Shown here: piece after piece, positions 1 to 9,752 of the stretch
Layout of the letters: each line of letters begins with the position of its first letter
Position numbering within the stretch: position 1 is the first letter of the stretch
Assembly: GCF_001659605.2 (NCBI RefSeq)
Contig: NC_035164.2
Location: 10,812,994 to 10,876,993 of the forward strand
DNA: 64,000 nucleotides
Reading direction: 5' to 3'
Source: Manihot esculenta
Lineage: Eukaryota > Streptophyta > Magnoliopsida > Malpighiales > Euphorbiaceae
Position numbers and translations under genes: made by a program
The notes under the pieces: model-generated
The model's database searches: none
Seen by the model: the letters and a program-made list of their open reading frames with translations, nothing else
Told to the model about the DNA's origin: nothing

Positions 1-323
1 ATGCCATGGTTGATGCATGTGCATTTCTGTTGGTATGATGGATGTTGACTGGTCCCTTAGTCCTCGATATGCTATGTTATGATATAAGATGAGTTGAGAG
101 ACCAGGTATGGCCTTTGGCACAGTTGGTCATGGCATGTTAGGCTAGATTGAGGGCTTTTGGTGACAGAATCATCCATGATATATATGTTGTAGTGTGCAT
201 GTGTTTGCTACATGGACCCTATGTTCGGCTGCTTTTCATGTGCTTTGTGTGTTTTACATGGATCACATGATGTGAAGCTGATGTATGCTTGTGTGCCTGT
301 TGTTGTGTTTCAGAAGAGTGGTG

Positions 324-1019
324 ATGCAAGGTGCTAGTCCGTTTGTGGAGTCAGATCCATCTGAGTGGGAAGGTACGGACACCTTTTCTCTCGTTCTGCC
401 AAGAGTGCAGTCAGGAGGAGTTGGCAGTAAGGAATCATCAAGGAACCCTGAAAGGTCGCTCGAGCAAAGCAAAAAAGGAATGGAGCAAGGAAGACTGTCC
501 GGAGACATCATGAGAATGGAGAGGATGGATGTGCCAAGGAGGGATGTAGGTGTGCAAGTGAATATGGATGAAGAAAGTATGGGAAAGTCGGAAGATGATG
601 CGCAGACGAAGGATTCTAAGATCTCAAGTTCAGGAGAAGTTGAGCCCTCCCTTCTGAGCACAGCTGCTAAAAGAGAGAAAAAGAAGGGTAGAGGCCTTCG
701 AAAGGCTAAGAAGGGCAAGTTTGGGCAAAGACGAAAGGCTAGTCTAGGTGCTGGTGGTGGCTCGAGTTCAGGCCCTAGAAGATGTCTGAGGTGCGGAAGG
801 CTGCATCGCGGACTTTGTCGGATTGGTACTACGGCATGTTTCAAATGTGGACAGGAAGGGCACTTTGCGCGTGAGTGTCCTACTGCGCCCAGGGTGGTAC
901 ACTCCCAGTGGTTAACTTCCAGGAATGTGGCTCAGGCCAGGCACCAAGGAGGAGGAGCAGACACAGCGGACACAGTGAGGCCAAGTATGCTCACTTGTTC
1001 CTGTTCTGTTGTTTTGTGA
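324..1019 (+). CDS. Gag-derived double zinc-knuckle protein of element A
   Basis: An open frame of about 230 residues. Near its C-terminal third are two CX2CX4HX4C knuckles, beginning CLRCGRLH and CFKCGQEGH, preceded by a Lys/Arg-rich stretch (KKKGRGLRKAKKGK). Such knuckles in Gag nucleocapsids bind nucleic acid. The frame is open from 285, but ATG 324 is preferred: it follows a good 3' splice site (TTGTGTTTCAG ending at 313), and the equivalent copies at 12073, 20463 and 23392 have the same layout. The motif RRDVGVQVN is shared with those copies although much of the rest differs. Capsid-type Gag sequence is missing. Whether it is translated is unknown. Confidence 0.65.
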   Translation: MQGASPFVESDPSEWEGTDTFSLVLPRVQSGGVGSKESSRNPERSLEQSKKGMEQGRLSGDIMRMERMDVPRRDVGVQVNMDEESMGKSEDDAQTKDSKISSSGEVEPSLLSTAAKREKKKGRGLRKAKKGKFGQRRKASLGAGGGSSSGPRRCLRCGRLHRGLCRIGTTACFKCGQEGHFARECPTAPRVVHSQWLTSRNVAQARHQGGGADTADTVRPSMLTCSCSVVL

Positions 1020-1059
1020 GTGTTTTTTTTTTTCGTTAGTTGCTCTAGGAGCTTGGAGC

Positions 1060-1600
1060 AGTTGAGTTGATAGCTTCTCGGCTTAGCGTGTCCTCTTTGG
1101 GTTAGGTAGACCCGGGTAGGATTCATCTCTGGCAAAGGTTCAGTCCAGTGTCCTTGAGAGTCGATGCCTTCCACTCGACGTGACGGGGTCCGAGACTTGA
1201 GTGTCTGGATGTCATTCGGGGGATGGCTTGGTTTTCTCTTTATGATGCTGGGGTTACCTGCGTCTGCAGCGCATGGTAGTCAGGAGCGGAGTTCAGGATG
1301 GATCTGAGGGAGGTGTCAGAGGGGCCCAGTAGAATGCCTAGAAGTTTGATGTCAGCTGTCAGGCTCGTAGGGTGTTTAGGCGTGGTTGTTACAGTGAGTT
1401 CTTATTCAGGTTTGAGCGGTTAGCAGGCAGGTCTGGGAACCAGCCTTACTATCGTAGTGAGAGTGGGTAGACGTGTTCGTAGGCTAGTGTCAGGTTTACC
1501 ATCAGACAGGGAGGTAGAGTTGGTATCGAAGTGGTACGCAGTACCAGAACCATTTCTATCTTTCCTCACAAGATGGCACCTGCGGAGTTGTAAGCGTGCG
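1060..1600 (+). pseudogene. Protease and start-of-RT relic of element A
   Basis: No long open frame, but codon-level traces line up with the aspartic protease to RT junction of element B. Examples are GVQDGSE near 1292 (VRVQDGSE in B), and ATGGCACCTGCGGAG near 1572, the same as the MAPAE codons that open the RT linker in B. Frameshifts and stops are frequent. The RT core that should follow is deleted. 1600-1986 is purine-rich untranslated tail ending in the polypurine tract. Confidence 0.55.
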
Positions 1601-2204
1601 TAAGGGAGCGTAGGAGTAATGGAGTGTTAAGAGACAAAGATGAAAGGTCTAGTGTGAGGTGAGAAAAAAAGGATGAATCTGTGAGTTTAGTACCGAGGAA
1701 GAGGAGAGCAAAGCAGAGGAAGCGCAGAGCAAAGAAAAAGAAGAGCAGAAAAGGAGGAAAAAGAAAGGTAAGAGCAGAGAAGGAGTAAGAGAAGGATCAG
1801 AGTAGCGCAGCAGAAGCCTGTTGCGAGTGAAAGAAAAAGTCAGTGTAGGACAGATGAAGAAAGAAGGGCAAGGATCAGCGTGCGCAGTGGAAGCTTGTGC
1901 AGTTCTAGAGAGGCGTTACGTTTTGTTTGCTTGTTTGTTTGTTGTTTTAACATTCGGGGACGAATGTTTTTATAAGGGGGGTAGATTGTAATACCCGGCT
2001 CGGTCAGGCATCGGAATTCCTACCGTCCGGTGGAATCTCGGATGTCGGATTCGTTTTGAGGGGTATTGCAAGGGTAACCTGAAGTGTTCTCCAAGGTTTT
2101 CTAAACGTTTTCGAACATGGTTTGAAATGTTTTATGGCTTTGAAAGGGAAGGAAATGAGTTTTGAAGAGAAAAGGTCAATGAGGGAAAAACAGAGGTTCG
2201 GCCG

Positions 2205-2335
2205 CCGAAGGTATGTTCGGCCGCCGAAGGTGGTAGAGTTTGTGCCCCCGAAAGCTAGGTTCGGCCGCCGAAGTTGGCTGAGGTGCGGGTGCAAGTTTGG
2301 CTGCCGAAGATGGTTGACCAAGCCACCTATATAAG
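2205..2335 (+). promoter_or_regulatory. Probable LTR promoter: palindrome cluster plus TATA box
   Basis: Three perfect TTCGGCCGCCGAA palindromes and one variant lie between about 2205 and 2310. They are followed by TATATAAG at 2328-2335, a good plant TATA box. This is where the U3/R boundary of an LTR is expected. The palindromes contain the GCCGCC core of the plant GCC-box bound by ERF proteins; binding here is inference only. Confidence 0.45.
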
Positions 2336-4115
2336 CCCCTTAGGTCGGTTCAAGAGGTAAGTTTTCTTCCTCTTCCCACCCAAGGTGAGCTCATGTCCTC
2401 CTTGAGATGATTTCATGGTTTTTGCAAGTTCTTGCATGGTTTTTAATGAGTTTTATCCTTGTTTTGAAGAGTTGTGAGCTTTGAGCAAGGTTTTGGAGTT
2501 TGAAGCTCTTGAAGCTTGGTTTCTCCATGTTTTGAAGTTAGGATCACACCAACTCTAGTTCTTGAAGAGGTAAGTGTTGATCCTTATGTTTTATGGTGTT
2601 TTAAGCAAGGTTTATGGAGGATAAAGGGGAGGTTTGCATGGTTTGCATGAGTTGTGCATGAAGGGGTTTCTGCATCCTTTATGCCTTTGTTTGCTATATG
2701 TGGCTATGTGTTGTTGTGTGTTGGAGTTTAAGGTTGTTTAAGCACCGCTATGTGTGTTTAAGGGTTTGTGCATGGTTTTAAGAGGGTATATGCATGTTAA
2801 GAGAGTTAGGAAGGTTTAGGGAGGCTTGTTGGTGCATGGATCTGGGTACTGGAGGAACTCAGGTTCGGCCGCCGAAAGGAGTTTCGGCCGCCGAACCCTT
2901 GAGGAGGTGGGATAGGCCGCCTAAACTCGCCCCCGAAGGTTTGGACTTTCGGCTCTGGCGTGGAGTTTCGGCCGCCGAACCTGCCGCCGAACATGCCTGA
3001 CTTTCGTCTCTGGAGAGGACTTTCGGCCGCCGAAAGTGCCGCCGAAGGTGCCCTGTTTTTGCCTTCCTTTGCATGTTTTTCCATGCATGTCTATGGTGTT
3101 TTAGGGGGGTTTTTGGGGCGATGTTTTAGAGTTATGTTAGAGTGGTTTGGCACCTCATGTGAGTCCACCTGTGTAGGATCGGATCTGAGGCGAGGTGTTT
3201 AGCTCCAGTGTGAGAGTTGGCCCAGAGTTAGCCACAGCTTGGCTTCAGGTGAGTAGAACTAACTATGCATGTTTTAAAGCTAATGGTTAAAGATAGTGAC
3301 AGTATGAGCATGAGACACGCATCATGGATGCCATATGATACTAGGTTGTACTGCATTAGAGATCACGAATGTGCTGCATTGCATTGTTATTGTTGATGGG
3401 ATGGACCAAGGCGATCTCAGTAGCCTGCTACCTGTTATGGCTAGATAAGACCTTTGGGAGCTCCGTAGTTAGGAGCCGGGCTCTAGTACATGTAGTGACC
3501 TGGGAGTCCATAGGGGCCGGGCACCGACAGAGGGAGTTCTGGGATCATGTCTAATCCGAGATGTGATATGTTTGTGCTATGCCACATTCCATGAAAGCAT
3601 ATAATGCATAATGACCTGTTTTATGGTTTCTACTCACTGGGCTCTAGTAGCTCACCCCATTCCCTTAACCCCAGTTTTGCAGGGCCAGAGTTCAGCAGAG
3701 TGAGCTGTGGGAAAAGCAGAGTTGAAACATGGGTTGCCGTGTTTGGCTGTAATAGCATAGCTAGGTTTTGATAGAGTGGTATGTGGCATGTATCTGTATG
3801 AATGAAGCTTGATGTATATATTTATGGAAGATGATGTAACGATTAAAGGATGATATGTTATGTTTGTTTGTGTGTATCGTATAGTAGTGGACATGATGTA
3901 TGGACATGATGTTTTAGCAGGATGTATATACAGGTTATTCATTGAAAGAGCATGTGGTAAGGAGATAGAGTATAATGAGATAATGTCTAGAGTTGTGCTT
4001 TGCCCAGTGTATGCTGAATCCCTAGTTTATGCATGTGTCCTATTTTACGTTTCTTGATGAGAAATGTGTCAAGTTAGGCTTAACGTATGCTGTGTTTATA
4101 AAACTCCAGTGATCA

Positions 4116-4223
4116 GGGAAGAAAGGGTATCAAACCCCTTGACCCAGTTGAGAGGGAAGAAAGGGTATAAAACCCCTTGACCCAGCAGAGAGGGAAGAAA
4201 GGGTATAAAACCCCTTGACCCAT
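4116..4223 (+). repeat. Triple tandem repeat (about 39 bp) in LTR A
   Basis: Three consecutive units beginning GGGAAGAAAGGGTAT and ending in CCCCTTGACCCA, with a short variable linker. Related single units occur in the LTRs of C and D near 16040-16090 and 16490-16560. Confidence 0.75.
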
Positions 4224-4522
4224 AATGGAAAGTAAGGCTAGCCTGTCATATGCTGACCCTAAGATAGTGGGTTCTATGTTTTCAGTTTAGGAGTAGATCA
4301 CTGGTGTAGGCCTTGATGGCTGTGGTTTTAAGGTTAAGCCTGGTGGTTTTACAGAAACTATTTTAAAAGCTAAAGTTCTCGTTGGAGCATGTCTGGGATT
4401 GATCAGGTACACAGCGTTCAGTTTAGGCTTGCTACGGGTCCCGGCGGCCTTAAGCCGATCTGGATCCTAGCGCCGAGCAGTTTGGGCCGTTACAGAGGGG
4501 TATCGGTTTCCGGGCTGTTACA

Positions 4523-7480
4523 TGCAATCTTTGAGAAGTCCTGAACGAACCTCCTGTAGTAACCTACCAAACCCAAGAAACTTCTAATCTCTGTCACTGA
4601 AGTGGGTCTAGGCCAGTTAGCCACAGTTTCTGTCTTCTTGGGGTCCACCTCTATTCCATTTTCTGACACGACATACCCCAAGAATGAAATGCTCCTCAGC
4701 CAGAACTCACACTTAGAGAACTTGGCATACAAGCCATGTTCCCTCAAGGTCTGCAGAACGAACCTCAGATGATGGGCATGCTCCTCTGCATTCCTGGAAT
4801 ACACTAAGATATCATCTATGAAGACAATAACGAAGTGATCCAGGTATTGGCTAAACACTCTGTTCATGAGATTAATGAATGCTGCAGGGGCGTTGGTTAA
4901 CCCGAATGGCATTACAAGGAACTCAAAATGCCCATATCTGGTCCTGAAGGCTGTCTTCGGCACATCCTCCTCCCTTATCCTTAGCTGATGGTACCCCGAT
5001 CTCAGATCTATTTTGGAGAAACACCCCGCTCCTGATAGCTGGTCGAATAGATCGTCGATCCTTGGCAATGGGTACTTGTTCTTGGTAGTGACTTTGTTCA
5101 ACTGCCTGTAGTCGATACAAAGTCTAAGGGATCCATCCTTCTTTCTGACAAACAAAACTAGAGCACCCCAGGGTGAGGTACTCGGTCGGATGAAGCCCTT
5201 GTCTACCAGCTCCTGTAACTGCTCCTTCAACTCTTTCAATTCTGCTGGCGCCATCCTGTAGGGAGGGATAGAGATCGGTCGGGTTCCAGGCATCAGTTCT
5301 ATCTCAAACTCTATCTCCCTAGCAGGTGGTAAACCTGGCAGCTCGTCTGGGAACACATCTAAGAACTCTCTAACCACTGGCACCGAGGCGGGCTCTCTAA
5401 CCTGACTGCTAAGCTCTCTCACATGAGCCAAATACCCCTGACATCCCTTCCTAAGCAACCTACGAGCCTGAAGAGCTGATATCAGACCTCTAGGTGTACC
5501 CCTCCTGTCTCCCCTGAAGACAACTTCTGACCCATCCTGAACTCTGAACCTGACTACCTTGTCCCTGCAGCCCAAGGTAGCACCATGGGTAGATAACCAG
5601 TCCATCCCTAGAATGACGTCAAAATCTGTCAAGTCTAGAACCACAAGGTCGGCGGAAAGGCATCTCCCCTCAACAAAGACTGGACTGCACTGGCAGACTG
5701 ACTCTGCCACTGATGGGTCACACTTGGGTCCACTGACCCAGAGAGGACACTCTAACTCAGAGATCATCAACCCCAACCTCTGAACGGCTCTCGGAGCAAT
5801 AAAAGAATGAGATGCACCAGGGTCCATCAAGGCATACACATCTGAACAACCAATGACTAAATTACCTGCCACCACGGTGTTAGATGCATCTGCCTCCTGC
5901 TGAGTCATTGTGAAGATTCGTGCTGGAGCTGATGCACCTTCACCTCTGAAACCCGCTGAAGAAGAGGCTGCTCCTCTCCCTCTACCTCTGCCACTGGCCT
6001 GAGTCGTGGCTGGAGCTGCTGGCTGAGCCACACTACCAGAAGCTGTCTGCTAAGAAGCTGTCTGCTAAGACTGTGCTCCAAAAACTGCCCTAGGACACTC
6101 CCGAGCCATGCGTCCCTCCTGTCCACATCTGAAGCAGGTTGTCGTCCCAACCAGACATACTCCCTTGTGCGGTCTCCCACACTTCTTGCATACTGCATTA
6201 TCCGCACCAGAACTCGCGCCACTCCCTAGTCCCAGACTGGACTTGACCTTGTTCCAAAATTTATTCTTCTTCGACTTCTTGGTGGTACTACTCCACCTCT
6301 TGCTGCCTGAAGCTGCTGCGCTAAAAGAAGAAGAGCCTGGGGTCTTAGAACCAGAAGGTTGTGCCACTGACTGCTTAACTGTCCCCTGAACGATGGCACT
6401 GGCCTCCATTTTCCGGGCCATATCCACTATGGCATGGAAGCTCTCCCTATCTGCTGACTGGATCAAGGAGGAATATCTAGAGTGGAGTTTCATGATATAC
6501 CTCCTTGACCTTTTCTAATCCGAGTCAAGATTTTGCCCTGCAAAAGGCAACAGCTCCAAGAATCTGTCTGTGAACTCCTCTACACTCATCTCATCAGTCT
6601 GCCTCAACTGCTCAAACTCTATCATCTTCAGCTCCCTTAAACTATCTGGGAAAGCCCATCCTGCAAACTCGTTTGCGAACTCTTCCCAAGACATGCTGTC
6701 CACTCTCGGGTTCACATAATTCTTGAACCACTATCGTGCCTTCTTACACTTAAGTGTGAACCCAGCCATCTGAATGGCTCTACTGTCAACAGCCCCAATC
6801 TCATCTGTGACCACCTTAACCCTTTCAAGATACACAAATGGGTCATCCCCTTTTTCATATTGGGGAGCACCCAACTTCATGTAGTCGGTCATCTTGACCT
6901 CGCTCCCACTGGCTGAGCTAGGTCTAGAAGGTTGAGTAGCTTAGGCTGCTGGTTCTGCAGGTGGTGGAGGTGGTGCAACATTTTCTGAGGTAGGGTTTGC
7001 TGGATTTGGATAGTAAGGTGGGGGTGGATACATTGGGTATTGTGAATATGGTGGGTAGTAGGGTGGGTATGGCATCTGTGTGGGATAAGGGGTGAAGCAA
7101 GGGTAATCCGATGTACCTCCCATCGAATACCCGGGATTTTGTGAGAAGCGTGGGTAGTGGGGTGGCTGAACAAATCCCGAGGCCTGAGTGCCTCCTTAGG
7201 ACTCTCCCATTCCCTCTTCTGACATGCTAACTCCCAAACTGCCATCCCTCCTCTGCTCTACATCCATATCATCCCCCATGTCCTCTGACGCTCCTCCCTG
7301 AACTGTTCCTCTGACTGATCTGCTTCTACCCAGATCCAAAGACCTTCTAGGGTCTCTTACTGCTCTTTCTCTGTTAGACCTACTAGACATTGCCCTAGGC
7401 AATGTAGGAGGACGGGCGCTCATGCCCTCATCCTCAGGTGGCACTCCCGTCAATCGTGCAGATCGACGAGTTCCTCTCAT
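4523..7480 (-). pseudogene. gag-pol of element B (Gag, knuckles, protease, partial RT)
   Basis: One reading frame runs from ATG 7480 (MRGTRRSARL) to the junction at 4523 without a frameshift. It is broken by six in-frame stops, at 7196, 6941, 6731, 6515, 6065 and 6050. Domains in order: a disordered Pro/Tyr-rich N-terminus, capsid-like Gag (WEEFANEF near 6700), two zinc knuckles (CKKCGRPH and CFRCGQEG), aspartic protease with DPGASHSF where D(S/T)G is expected, ILGMDWL, and RT from [17 protein letters not shown] through [10 protein letters not shown] to [14 protein letters not shown]. RNase H and integrase are absent because element A sits here. Start choice: a CTTTCAG acceptor lies just upstream, as in A, C and D. 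The protease active site is mutated, so it is dead. Confidence 0.9.
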
Positions 7481-7726
7481 CCTGTTTTCTGAAAGGCAGC
7501 ACATAACAAGCAAACATTAGCATCATATGGTTCATGTGGGCACACATGAACCCTCATCACATACATCACATATCATTAATACACATGCATATAATCATGG
7601 CATTTCACATCATCATGCAAGACAGGACTCCACATCCTATCCTAGTGGACATGATCCTCCTATTGTGCTTGACCTTCTATAACATCTATGAGCCCGACAC
7701 TCTAGGTCCGACCATATGAACCTAGG

Positions 7727-7738
7727 GCTCTGATACCA
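7727..7738 (-). other. Primer-binding site of element B (tRNA-Met type)
   Basis: The minus strand reads TGGTATCAGAGC three bases inside the LTR that begins at 7742. This is the usual initiator-tRNA-Met primer site of plant retroelements. Confidence 0.85.
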
Positions 7739-7741
7739 TTC

Positions 7742-8795
7742 TGTAACGACCCGAAAATCGGACCGCTACCGGCGCTAGGATCCGGGTCGACTTAAGGCCG
7801 CTGGGACCCGTAGCAAGCCTAACATACATCCTGTGAACCTGATTAATCCCATACATGATCAACAACATACATAAAAATTAAAACTTTCCTTTCATTCATT
7901 TTCTCATACACCAAACTCAACCTGTACATGCACTGAATATAGCCATAATCATAAACTTGACCCCTCTGTGGGATCTCATTAATGCCCCCAATGGGTGGCA
8001 TAACATGTGATGAGTTGGTTTACATAAGCAGTATAAAACATCTAAGATCATGTATTAAAAGGGATTACAACACACTATGGTCAAGCACACTTCTAACATC
8101 CTCAAACATCAATACATTACATATCTATATTGTACTTTTACATTACATCCTTCTACAATTTGTCATGTTCACATTCTAGCTATTACATGCATAAGACTTC
8201 ATTACTCTTGCTGACCTCCTGATCTACCCTGTACCTGCAAGCCTGGGGGTTAAGGGAGAGGGGTGAGCTACAAGAGCCCAGTGAGCAGAATAGTAAAACA
8301 TTTGAAACATATGATAACATGAAATGCATCACATCACAGCTAATCACATCAAGGATGAATTTGTCACCAATAGTCCTCTACACGGTCCAACTGTGCCAGG
8401 GGTGTAGAATGGGCCTCACTGGTCTTTCTCTTACATAATCATAACATAGCATGACATAACATTCCATAATGCCAGGGGTGTAGAATGGGCCTCACTAGTC
8501 TTTCTCTTACATAGTGCCAGGGGCGTAGAATGGGCCTCACTGGTCTTTCGTACCGTATCATCATCATATCATAACATACGAGGACTAAAGGATCATTCAA
8601 CATTCATCCACATCATCAACATATTATGCAATGCAACATATTCGTGATTTCTAATGCAAACAACCTAAAATATCTCATGGCATTCATGATGCGTGAATCA
8701 TGCTAAAACGGGTTTATTTATTTAAAAGCATAAGAGTTATTCCACTCACCTCTAGCTGAAGCTCTACTGACTCAGAAGCAGCTGAACTCACTGCT
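7742..8795 (-). repeat. 5' LTR of element B (truncated)
   Basis: Begins on the plus strand with TGTAACGACCCG. It is about 1.05 kb, against about 2.5 kb for the complete LTR of A, and breaks off at 8795 where a TGTAATACCCG terminus starts. It contains three tandem copies of a unit CCAGGGG(T/C)GTAGAATGGGCC between about 8396 and 8550. No gene is seen in it. Confidence 0.75.
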
Positions 8796-8965
8796 TGTAA
8801 TACCCGACTACGTCAGACATCGGAAATTCTACCGTCCGGTGGAATTCGAGGATGTCAGAGGTTTCTAGATGAGTAAGAGAAGGTTTTGCCTTAAGCCGAT
8901 CTGGATCCTAGTGCCAGTGATGGTTCGGACCGTTACTAAAGGGTACCGGTTTCCGGGTCGTTACA
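8796..8965 (+). repeat. Miniature LTR: start and end of an LTR joined
   Basis: A 170-bp unit with complete LTR termini (TGTAATACCCG ... GTCGTTACA). The first 95 or so bases of the LTR are fused directly to the last 75 or so, and more than 2 kb of middle is missing. The end segment matches the LTR end at 24340-24414 more closely than that of C. No 5-bp target duplication is visible. Confidence 0.6.
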
Positions 8966-9752
8966 GTTAATTACATCATGTCCACTATGCTATTACAAAC
9001 ATACATTCATGCATTACTTTCCTCTGTACTCTTGCTGACTTTGACTTCCTTCCCACAGCTATCTCAGAACCTGCAAAACTGGGGTTAAGGGAGTGGGATG
9101 AGCTCTAAAGCCCAGTGAGGAGGAACAATAAAAACAGTTCATTAATTACATGCTCTCATGAAATGCATCACATCACAAACATATCATCTCAAGGATGAAC
9201 TTGTCACCATAGCCCTCTCCATACATAATAGTATGTCCAACTGTGCCAGGGGCGATTAGGCCTCACCTGGACTACTCTGAAGTAACTCATATCATAACAT
9301 GTCCAACTGTGCCAGGGGCGATGAGGCCTCACCTGGACTGCTCTGAGCTCTGATCTGACAGCCCAGCTGTCTCACTCATAGTACCAGGAGCGACCTGGAC
9401 TATCCAGGGGCGACCTGGTATGGCTATCTCATGCCATAACTCTGTATCTGTGCTCTATCAAGGGCTAAGGATCATCCAACATTCATCCACACAAATATCA
9501 GCTTATGCAATGCAGCATATTCGTGGAATCTAATGCAATACAACCTAATACATAACATGGCATTTTATGATGCATGGATCATGCTAGATTTGTGTCATTG
9601 CTGAATGGAAACTAGTACAGTTAGTTCCACTCACCTATAGCCACTGCTTGGCTAACTCTAGGCTACCTCTAACTCTGAGACCGCTACGACTGCTAAACTC
9701 TGCGGTTCCTCGGGTCCAATCCTATAATGGAGGATGTCAATGAGGCACCATA
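8966..9752 (-). repeat. Inverted segment of LTR, left arm of a 787-bp inverted repeat
   Basis: Reads as the reverse complement of 10687-11473, the middle of the plus-oriented LTR that follows. Both ends can be placed by eye and the arms are equal in length (787 bp). The arms differ at a modest number of positions. It starts exactly at the end of the miniature LTR. Confidence 0.75.

Larger units (their letters stand above)
1..4522 (+). mobile_element. Element A: non-autonomous Ty3/gypsy (Tekay-like), 5' end outside window
   Basis: The right part of a plus-oriented LTR retrotransposon. It contains a leader, a zinc-knuckle ORF, degenerate protease and early RT remains, a polypurine tract just before 1987, and a complete 3' LTR (1987-4522). 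No RT core, RNase H or integrase follows, so it is a deletion derivative. Immediately after its LTR, at 4523, the sequence becomes the pol gene of element B on the opposite strand, so A inserted into B. The expected target duplication partner of TGCAA (4523-4527) lies left of the window. Positions 1-284 are leader sequence without a gene. Confidence 0.85.
1987..4522 (+). repeat. 3' LTR of element A
   Basis: Starts TGTAATACCCGG and ends CTGTTACA, the terminal signature shared by the LTRs of C and D. It is preceded by a polypurine tract (AAGGGGGGTAGAT) and by a CATTCGGGGACGAATG inverted repeat. About 2.5 kb long. It contains a TATA box, two clusters of TTCGGCCGCCGAA palindromes (2205-2310 and 2863-3050) and three tandem 39-bp units near the end. 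Small open frames in it have no recognisable product. Confidence 0.85.
4523..8795 (-). mobile_element. Element B: Tekay/Del-like Ty3/gypsy, truncated and interrupted
   Basis: A minus-strand element. From right to left it has a 5' LTR (7742-8795, broken at its far end), a tRNA-Met primer-binding site, gag, protease and the first part of RT. At 4522/4523 it is cut by element A in the middle of RT, just after DFSKIA; the rest of pol would lie left of the window. The LTR is cut at 8795 by another LTR of the same family. B is the only copy here that shows what the non-autonomous relatives A, C and D have lost. Confidence 0.85.
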
